This document shows, in pieces, positions 1-10,100 of a stretch of 64,000 nt of DNA (the stretch's first letter is position 1; each line of letters opens with the position of its first letter). The stretch spans positions 3,348,501-3,412,500 of the forward strand of contig JANTQA010000051.1 of assembly GCA_027625915.1 (NCBI GenBank), in the 5' to 3' direction. The notes beneath the pieces were generated by a model. That model saw nothing but the letters and a program-made list of their open reading frames with translations. It was not told the DNA's origin and searched no databases. A program made the translations under genes and the position numbers. The stretch is from Anaeramoeba flamelloides (Eukaryota > Metamonada > Anaeramoebidae).

Positions 1-980
1 AACAAAAGTCGTCAATCACTAATTGTGATTTAACGGTGCTGGGAAATTATTGTCCAAAAAAGTTTAATCTTAAAAGCAAGTTAAAATCAGTTGTTTTTGT
101 ATGTACACCTTCAATTGATTTTTCAGATCTACAGAAAACTTCTTAAAAAAAGTGTTAATTTGTGAATTTTTTGTCCGCAAAACCCCAAATCAAGTCATAA
201 ACCAACTGTTCAGAATACTTTGAAGATTAAGTTCACTACCTTACTGTTGTTTTTGAAGTTAAGAACAGGGTGTGGGTTTTTGAGAAAAAGTAAATTCTTT
301 TTTTTTTTTGTAAATTTTTTCTGATTTTTTTCTTTTGACTTAAAATAAAAAAATACCTGAAATTAGAGATAATCTTAGGAATGAATTGGGTCAACTTTTA
401 CCGAAAAAGATATCATATAAAGTCTAAAATTTCAAAAATTATCATTTCGCAGATTTGTTTTCGATCTTACAGTTGAGAGAAAAAAAAAAAGGGTCTTTGA
501 AGATAACAGGGGCATAGCAATAATTCAAATAAACACTGAAATGAAAAAGAACCAAGAAAAAGAGAGATATACCAAGGATTATCTAAACAATTAGGATAAT
601 CACCAAAATCGCGAAAAAAAGTAAAGTATTTTATTTGGTTAAATAAATTCTTATTTATTGATTTTTCCCAAAAAGATAATAAATTTTTAATTTGTTCAAG
701 AAAACGATTAAACTTGATTAGCAAACTCAGTATCATTTTTTTGTGAAGTAAGTTATCATTTTTAAAAGAATTCGTAATTGATAATTAATATGTCGAAAAA
801 AGATCTGTTTCATTGTTCGTTTATTTTTTATGATTGTTGATTGAAAAAGAAAAATTTGTAAAACATTTGGGTTTTGTTGAAAACTTACTTTAGTAATTCA
901 TTAAAGTGTCTATGAACAAATAGCGTTTTAAAACTTGTTTTTATTGCGAATTACCGAATAATAGTAACAATTATAATACA
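1..980. other. AT-rich intergenic DNA, no gene seen
   Basis: No frame here shows conserved protein features. The longest frames are rich in Phe, Lys, Ile and Asn, as expected from translated homopolymer DNA. It holds many A or T runs and no hairpin or repeat that I could pair with another part of the window. Confidence 0.6.
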
Positions 981-990
981 GTTTTCCAAA

Positions 991-1700
991 ACAACACTAC
1001 AAGGAAAATTTAAATACCTAAAATTAAAGTTCGCCAAAACTATACATTGGATTTCAGTTATACTTCTTTTATAAATTATTTTTTTAAAGTTATCATAATT
1101 TTATGTAATAAAAAAAGGATAGCTATTAAACTCATTAAAATCTGAATACCCCCCTTTTCAAAAATACTGACTTTTGAAAAAAAACACCTATTTTCAGGGT
1201 ATTTTTTTATTGGAAAAAGTTGAAATGAATTAATTTTTGATTGAACATTAAGATTGAAAAAAGAATATATGTTAAAGAAATTTGCAGAAAACAACGGGGA
1301 ACGCATATAAAAACCCAAACATGGAAAAAAAATAAAATGATAAAAAATATTCCAAAAACAGATAAAAAATCAGTTTTTCAATTTAATTTAGAAATATCTT
1401 TTGATTGAAATATTTTGTGCTATTTTCAAATTGAAAAATATGTTTCCTTTTAGACTATTAAAAAAATACTTGAAAATTATCTCTCTACTAAGTCAATTAA
1501 AAAATTCAAAAATTTTACAATTAAAAATGAAAAAAATATTACTGAAAAATTTCATTTTTTTTTCAATTCCTATTAATATCTATTAAAGTTGTAAACCTCA
1601 TTGAAAATTGTTATGTATAATAATGTTTATTATATGAGTGTATTTTAAAAATACAAAATTTAGAGATTTTTTTTTGAAAAAATTTTCCTTGTAGTGTAGT
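991..1700 (-). mobile_element. CACTA-like non-autonomous element, copy 1
   Basis: The segment is bounded by inverted ends: CACTACAAGGAAAATTTA near 994 and its complement AATTTTCCTTGTAGTG ending near 1696. The start CACTACAAG matches the termini typical of CACTA (En/Spm, CMC) DNA transposons. Related sequence, in the opposite orientation, occurs at about 22890-23600 and 35110-35815, and the latter two also end in TTGTAGTG. There is no transposase frame, so it is a non-autonomous element of about 700 bp. I could not find matching 3-bp target duplications because the right flank is a short TAGTG tandem repeat (about 1693-1721). The two frames of 60-80 codons inside it are low-complexity and not genes. 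Confidence 0.5.
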
Positions 1701-1721
1701 GTAGTGTAATGTAGTGTAGTG
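1693..1721 (+). repeat. TAGTG pentanucleotide tandem repeat
   Basis: About six copies of TAGTG (one reads TAATG) directly follow the right end of the CACTA-like element, whose last bases are GTAGTG. The tract may have grown from the element's own terminus by slippage. Confidence 0.7.
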
Positions 1722-4700
1722 AAAAACAAAACACACCAAACAAGATTCAAATCAACCATCAATTTCATTTACCCCCTAATTCTAAAAGGAAAATAATAAT
1801 CTAATTATTCTTTATGGAATCAAAAAAATAATTTTTTTTTGACTTTTCCAACCTTTTTGGGAAGTGTGAATCAAAATTTTGGTACATTCATTTTAAAAGA
1901 AATCGATGAAAAATTAACATAATAATATTTTTTAATTAAGATCCAGAAAAAAGTAATTATTTATTTTTCTTGTAAATAATTTATTTTATTTATAAATACT
2001 TAATATAAATCCAAGTTGAACATTTTGTTAAATGGGCAAACCAAAAAAAAAAAAAACAAAAAAATTAGTGGAATACCACACGTTGAGACAGCGTAGACTA
2101 AAAAGTTTTTAGAAAATTCGTCTTTAATTAGAAGATTTCTTTATTTATATTACTACATCTTAAAAAATATTTAAGAACTAAAACCGAAAAAAAAAAATAA
2201 CTTGATAATTATAATAATGGATGGAATCAGTTATTTTCTTTATATGATTTAGCATGTCACCAAAAAAAGAAATAATCCTAAAATTTTCACTTTTAAATTG
2301 ATCTTGTTGGAACTAGATACATATTAAAATAAAATTTACAACCGATCACAAACTTCATACAAAAAAAATATCTTAAATGCCAACCAAGATATATAAATAT
2401 ATCAAACTCTTTAAATTGGACTGGTTGTGTGGATTGAGGGTTGATTTTTTCTCTTTACTGGTTAACCGATTTTATCTTGTTATTCTCAAGTAAATAAACG
2501 AAATTATAGAATGATTTTATGTAAAAATGAGTTAACATAATAACCCTTTAAAACAAATTTAAAAGAAGAAAGGGCTTATTGGGTAAAATTTTAAAGAATT
2601 TGAATTTGTTACTCTAATAAAATAAAAAAAATATTTTTTTGTAAAAAACATAGAAAACAGTAATTATAGTCAAAAAAAAACAACAAAATAATAATTTGAA
2701 AAATAATTTTGAAAAATGGAATTAGAAAAAATAAAATTATTTTTTTACAAAACACAATAATGGAGACATTAGAAAATTAATCTTTAGAAATACCGACTTG
2801 TGATATATGCCCTAATTATATAAAAAAAGTATTTTTTTCAGATTAATATTTTTCAAAATCTAGCTAACAACTTAATTCAATTAACCACTGTGATATTTTA
2901 TTTTTGATTAAAAACACTCTCAACTTTTGAATATCTAAAATATTTTTTTGAAATTTCTGTACAACTTTTTATTTTTATTTTGAAAAATTGGGAATGAGAA
3001 AATTTTGAAATTAAAGAAAAAGTTAATATATTATATTAGAATACTTTTCCCGAGAGTTTATCTTTTTAGTTTAATTTTTTTTTTAATTTTAACATTAAAC
3101 AATTAAAAAAACATTTGAAGGCCAAATAAATCCCTTTTATGAAAAGAAAATTCCCATTCTTTCGAATTTGTTTTAGTAAATGAGTTATAACAAGATAAAC
3201 GTATATAAAAATATACATAATTTCTACTCTGAATTCAATCATTTTGACAAAAAATGTTTTCAAGAAAAATTTAAAGGGAAATTTTATTTATTTTTATATT
3301 TTCATTTAGTTTTTTTAATTTTTTTAATTTTTTTAAAGGAATCTATTTTTTCATTTTTCCATTTCAAGTGTTGTTTTTAGGTTATAGGGAAATATGGCCA
3401 GAGTCAAATAAAAAATTTAATATCAACAAATTTGGCAATAAATAAATACTGTAGTGTTTTAATTTTCTTGTTCATATATAGGCGTAGAGTTCATCAAATT
3501 GAAACCATTGCTCTTCGAATTTTCAAAGTGATAATTTTTGAAAAAAAAAAATAATATTGTGGATCTTTTTTTTAATTTTAAAATACTCTTTTTTGTGATT
3601 AATAAAATAGATTAGTAATGGAAAATCTTTTTTTAAAAATTTCAAATAAACTACCAGAATAAGGAAAAATATATTATTATAGTAGAACCTTAAAAGACAC
3701 CAATAACATAATTTTTATATTTACATTTTTGTATAGAAGTAAATTAGGTAAAAAATTCTACATTTACTGTTTTTACTTCTTAAATACCCACAAAAAATTC
3801 TAATTTTAGATAAAGTCATTATAAATTTAGTATTTAATTTCATTTATTAAAAACTCTTTTATTTATTTTTTTTTTGATTAGAAGAATTAATAATATTAAA
3901 TTTCAATTGCTGATGTAAAATTGAAACATTTATGAAGAAAAACAATACCAAAAACTGACCATTTGATCATATTTAGAATTAGTATAAAAGTGAAAAATTT
4001 AACTTCTTTTCTGTGTTTAAATTGTGATTTTTTTTTTTCAAAAATTAATACATTTTTTCAATGTTTAAACAGTTTATAATTTTGAATAGTACCAAACAAA
4101 AATTTGTTTTATATTTTTTTGACAAAATGACAAATAACATACCCGGATACACTTTTCTAATTTTGAAACTCAAAGAAAACCTTTTAAACCAAAAAAAGAG
4201 AGAATCTAAATCATTTTTGTGGGGTTTAGACAGAATTACACCCCCCATCTTGCTAAGTTATTTTTATTTTAAATTGAGGATTATTTTTTTCATTCAACTA
4301 AAAAAAAAAATTAATTTGAAATTTATTTTGAAGAAATAAATCATATTTTTTTTACAATTTTATAACAATTGTTTATATTTTTTTAAAATAAAGTAGATTC
4401 TTTAGCCCAATTATTTCAAAACTTAGTTATTTTATTTTTAAGGTGTATTTTTCTAATCTTCCCCTCACAGAGAAAAAGATTTCTTTCTTGATTGGACTAA
4501 ATATTTTTTGAGAAATAATGAAAAAATATGCTGTATTCTGAACTTTTTAGAAATCGAAAAATGGATTAAAAATTTCAAAAACAATAATTAATTTCTATAA
4601 ATAGTATTCAAAGAAAGTTTGGTCTTAGAAAAATCATATTTTTGTTTAATTTTTCAATTTCAATATGTTGTGATTTTTTTTAAATTTGCTATTAAATTTA

Positions 4701-5867
4701 CCCAAAGATTTTTTTGTTAACTAGTCATACATGACGATTTTACCTGAGAAATATCCCTGTAAAAAATTAATAATTTTTTTTTGATTATTTCAAATAGTTT
4801 AGTAAAATTTTAATTTAGTTTCATCATTTTGTGTAAAGCAAAAATACTTGTTACCCCTAAAAGTTCTTTTTACCATTTTTTAATTCCACTTTCCTTTAAA
4901 AATTGAAAAGTATTTTCCTGATTATACGTTATACGTATTTACAAACAACATGAGTTTAAATCAAAATGAATAAATTTTGAATATAAAAAAAAACAATAAT
5001 AAAATATTAAAGAAAATATAATAAAAAAAACCAAAACAAATATTTAAAATTATAACTATAAGATAATTTTGACCAATTGGCCCCTTATTGATATTTATTT
5101 ATATTCCCAAACAAAAAATAAATTTTTCCAAAAAAAAAAAAACAATATTATAAAAATTTGTCACCACTTTCATTGGAACTTCTCATTCTAAAAATACACA
5201 ATTTCTTTTGGAAAATTAAAATTGTTTTGATAAAAATGTTTTTGTAGTAAACAAATTCGCTTTCCACGAAATATGAGAGCCTCATTGGTCTAAGAGTTAA
5301 TTTGAAGTTTCAACATTTTTTTTTTTTTTTCAAATATTTGTTTTTTACAAAAAAAAAGAAAAAAGAAAAATTCAAAAAATGAAAAAAACAAAATTTGAAA
5401 AAAAAAAAAGCAAAAAATGAAAAATTTTATCTGATCTACAAAATGAAAATTTATTTTGAGAAGAATACTCGATTAAACTCATATACTATGACCAATTCCT
5501 TAACAAAACTCGATATATTTGATTGAAAAAGAGTTTAGTATGACTTTAAACTTTCAAATATTTTTTTAAAAACAATATTGAAAATAATTATTTTGATTTT
5601 TTTTTTTTTTTCATTATTAAATTACATATAATTAAAAAAAATATAGAGTATTAAAAAAAAAAAAAAAAAACGAAAAAATAAAGATTAAAGAAATATTTCA
5701 AGATAAAAAAAAAAAAGTTAAAAATTATTGTTTTATTCTAAAATGTAATATAAATAACAGAAAAAAATCCAATCAAATCGAATATTTACATTTATGCATA
5801 TATTTAATGGTTCAATTAAATTTTGAATATAAAAAGATGAATTAAAAACAAACAAATAATTTAAGAA
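1722..5867. other. AT-rich intergenic DNA downstream of the formin
   Basis: No supported gene. Frames of 60-90 codons near 3066-3380 and 4045-4339 are Phe/Lys/Ile-rich and overlap on both strands, as expected from AT-rich noise. The part at about 5265-5560 resembles about 29735-29990 (CCTCA, then TTAATTTG-AG-TTTC, long T and A tracts, then TCTGATC). The 3' untranslated end and polyadenylation site of the minus-strand formin must lie just below 5868. Confidence 0.55.
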
Positions 5868-7160
5868 TTAATCTTCATCATCTACAAAGGTTATATTCAC
5901 TGTACTTCTCAAACTTTTAAAGATCCCTTCAAGTAACCCAACGCCAACTTGTTTCGTTCTAGGCATTGTGGAAGCGATTCTTTGCAATCCAGTTTTATTT
6001 AATATTCGATCTAATTTTTTACAGAAATCAAAAATTGGAGAAAAGAAATCTGAAGGTTTCAATTGAAAGTCTTCGCCAAAATAGGATATAGTTTGTGAAA
6101 AAATTTTTTGACAATATTTAAAATTTTTTACAGAATTTTCAAATTCTTCAATAGCTCCCTTTAAGAAGGGGTTCATGATCTTAAAGAATAAATTGTTGAT
6201 TGGGCTATTACTGTTCTTTTGGAAGTTGGCAAATTGCGATAATTCGTTTTGAATAGCTTTCAAACCAAAATCAAGTTTTAAAAACTCGCTTCTAATAAAG
6301 GGATATGAGGTTCTTGTGGCCGAGTTGATATGAGGGAGTTCGCGTAACAATTGCTTTGTTTCTGTGAAATTCCCTTTTAAGAAATGGCCCAAATAATGTA
6401 ATAAATTGGGGCTATCAACATTGTTCCCCTTCACGTTATACAATTTTGGCAAAGAGCTTAATTTAAATCCAGATGCCCCGCCTCTGAATGTACCGCCATT
6501 TAGATAATTGCCGATTGCCAAAATTACACTTAAAGTGGTTTTTAGAGATTTACTTGACCTCAATTCCTTGCACGCCAACAAGACATTTTCGTTCATTTTG
6601 TTTATTTTCTTTATTTTGTCTTCAAAGGTTCTTTGACAATACCACGAATTGAGTTTATTCAAGAAATTAGGTATCTCTGCCATTTCTATTAAAAATTCTT
6701 CCCCCTTGCTAATATTTATATAATTTGAATAAACCAAGTTATTATTACTTTTTAAGACATCCTTATATTCTGCTATTTTTAAAAATTCTGAATTCGTTGG
6801 CGATAAATTGATCAAATCTTTTAATTGTTTGATTGTAATGATCTTCTCATCAAAATTCATTATTCCATTTTTTAATTCATTCAATGAGATATCGATTGTA
6901 TTTAATATAGTTTCATATTTGTTTGATCGTTCCTTTGATAAGACTTTAATTTCTTCCTTGTTGTTAAGGACCTCATTTTTAGAATCTGAGAGATTATAAT
7001 ATTTTTCCAATTTGTCTGTATTTAATTCAACAGCCTCCTTTGAGATTTTTGACCAAAAGGTGTTTTAAATTTTTTTTTGTGAAATGGGCTTCCAATTTAA
7101 ATTTTTCATTTTAATTCTTTGATTATTTCCATTCTCATTAACACAATTGCTATTACTGTA
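5868..7160 (-). CDS. Formin FH2 domain and DAD-like tail, in-frame TAA at 7067-7065
   Basis: FH2 opens with MKNLNWKPISQKKI, then TAA, then in the same frame NTFWSKISKEAVELNTDKLE; both sides fit the conserved FH2 lasso start. Next come a knob segment VLSKERSNKYETIL, the hallmark block around GNYLNGGTFRGGASGFKLSS (about 6520-6450) with LLHYL after it, and the FGED helix near the end. The C-terminus holds GVGLLEGIFKSLRST (about 5945-5900), which resembles the DAD motif (G..LLE.L....) that binds the N-terminal half. FH2 dimers cap and elongate actin barbed ends. From 7064 to the stop at 5868 the domain is uninterrupted, with no sign of relaxed composition, so any decay must be recent. Confidence 0.88.
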
Positions 7161-10100
7161 ATCGTCATCATTCACCTTTTGGTTTTCTTGATCATTTATA
7201 AGATTGTATTGATTTTTATTATTTGGTGTTGGATCGTTAAGAATATTTAAAATTAATTCATTTTCATTATCATCTTCTTGATAGTTTGTCATTAATTGCC
7301 TATTAAATTCTTTGTTTTCTTCATCGATTTGTTTAATCATATTTTCAAATTTTATTCGCTTTTTATTAAATCCATAATTATTTTCATCATCTTCATCTTG
7401 GTCATAATTATCCCCATCCCCGTCATCAATATCATCACCATCGCCGGTAATATCAGCAATATCATCAATACCATCAATATTGTCGGTAAATTTGAAATCG
7501 ATTTTTTCTATATCGTCCATGATACTTGCAACTTTTTCAACTTGAATGTTATCGACTTTTTCCCTTTTTTTTTCTTTCTTTTCATCATTTTTTAATGGAG
7601 ATTTAATTGTAATTAAATAATTTAATTTTAATTTAAAATCATTTTCTAACTCTGTAACATTTTTTTCGTGCTCTGTTTGCAATTTGATATAATTCTGCAA
7701 CTCTTCAGATAACGTAACTAATTTTTCGTCATATTCATTAATTTTATTATTACTCATTAATTTGCTTTCCATTATATGTTTCATTTTTCTATTTATTCTC
7801 CGCCTTTCCAATAACATGTCATTATTAATTCCCTTCATGTATATTTGGTAAAAGAATATTTCCTTATTTACTTGTTCGATTAATGATTCTGAAATTGCCT
7901 TTGAATTACTTGTTAATAATTTGCCGATATTATTCTCTTTCAAGATTTCAATTTTCTAATTTGATTTTCCAATTGGTTTAATTTTGAACGATCCTCAATC
8001 AAAATATTATCAATTATATTCTTTTTTTGTAAATTTATCAATTTTGATTGTAATTGGTTAACCTTGCCTTCTAAGGATTTTTCAATATTTTTTTTGTTGT
8101 TAATTAAGACCTTATAATCTTTATTTAATTTGATACTATTATTTTCCAAATAACTGTTTTCCTTAATCAACTTTGTTATTTCTTTGTTCATTTCTTCCAC
8201 AATCACCTCTTGTTGTTTATTCTCGAATTCATAGTTTTTTATTTGTTGTTCCTTTTCAGTTAATTCCTTTCCGATTTCTTCCTCTGTTTTATTAATTTCT
8301 GGTAAAATGTTACCCTCTTGCTGTTGCTTGATGTAATCTTGTTCATAAATATATCGGATTTCATCTATATTACATAAGTAATTTTCGATCTTATTTTCAA
8401 AATTTTGTTTTAATTTTTTAATCGTTTGTTGATAAGCAGTCGAATTTAATGCTTGTTTTTCATTTTTTTGTTTTTGTTTTTTCAATTTCAATTCGTTTAA
8501 TTGCAAATTATTTTTTTTATTATTGATTAAAATTTTTAAATTCTCAATTTTTTGTTTTTCCATTATTTTGCAAGTATTTAAATCCTCTTTTAATTTATTT
8601 ATTTTTTTGACATAACATTTCCCCCCACTTTCTAAATTTCCTATTTTATAATCTAAATCCTTTTCAGTCAAAAAAACTGATCTTTTATTATTTTTAATTA
8701 ATTCAATTTTTTGTTGAAAACATTCTTTTAATAATCCAATATCCTTTTGATAATATTCATTTTTGAATTTATATTCTGATAATTGTTTAATTAAAATTTG
8801 CATTTCATTCAAATATTTTTCTTTTTCGTTTATATAACATTTTTTTAATTCATTAAATTCCCTGTGATTTTTTATATTTTTTATTTTATTTTTCCATTGG
8901 ATTGTGCTTGATTCATTTTCATTGCCGTTTTCATCATTGATATTGTTCAAATTATTTAATTCATTTAAATTATTCTTGAAATGATCGATTTCTAATTGAT
9001 TTTTAGTTTTAATAGATAATAAAAATTGGTATAACAAATTTGAATTATTTTCTAATTCATGAATTTTTTCATCCAAATTTTTCATTTGATTTTCTTCCTC
9101 TTTTTGTTTTCTTCTTCTTCCTCCTCTTCTTCTTCTTTTTTGATATCAGTTTTTTGATTATTAATTTTTTCTATTTCCTTCTTTAATAAGATCTTATTTT
9201 CTTGGATTTGTTTTTTTTTTTGATTTAATTGTTCCTTTAATTCCAAAATTTCATTTTTGAGTGATTGCTTTTTTTCACTAAATTCAATGATCTCCCTTCC
9301 TCTCAAGGAAATAGGAATCACTTTAGTTTCCTTCATCTCATTCATTTCATCTTCAAGTTGATCTGTTTCCTTTTGTAAATTTAAATATACATTATTTAAA
9401 GTGATTATAGTTTGTTGATATGTTAAAGCATCACCTTTTAAATTTGAAATGTTTTGTAATAAAATCTCTAATTCAGAATGTAATAAAATTATTTGTTGAT
9501 TTAGTTTGACTAATTCAGAATCATTTAGATCATCAGTCTCAATTCCGGTTTCATTTAAAGCACATATTTTTTCTAATTCTTCGCTTTCATTTAATAAAGT
9601 AGTTAATTGGCCATTTAATTCCTCAATAATTAATTTTTCATCATTCTTTTCATCATCGTCATTATTATTATTGGTGTTGTTCTTGTTATTATTGTTGTTG
9701 TCATTTTCTGTTTTCAATTGTTTTTTTTTGTCCTCTTGTAGCTTAATAATGTTATTTAAATGTCTTAATTTCAATGATGATGCGTTTAATAATAAATCCA
9801 CATTTGACTCATATTCCTTAGTGACATCCCTTTGTTGTAAAATTAAAGATTCCAAATTTTTAATTTTTTCATTATCTTGTAATTCCTCCAAGCCAAATAA
9901 CAATTCTTGTACATTATCCCCATCACGTTCAATGCCCATCTCCAGTATTTTTGAAGTTAAAGAGTCAATTTGCGACCATACCGTCATACTGCTATCATAG
10001 GAAAGATCACAAAGCTTATTTAAGACCAACAAAAAGTCCTCTTTAAATTCAGATCGCATGACATTGCTGCTGAGGAATTCAAAGGTTTGTTCAACATTTG

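Noticed and set aside
9506-10000. Plus-strand frame of 164 codons
   Set aside because: It lies opposite the formin coiled coil, is Ser/Leu/Phe-rich and is a mirror of Lys/Glu/Asn codons.
7065-10059. The coiled-coil frames as independent genes
   Set aside because: They overlap by a few bases on one strand, lie in order between FH3 and FH2, and two of the apparent starts are TTG.
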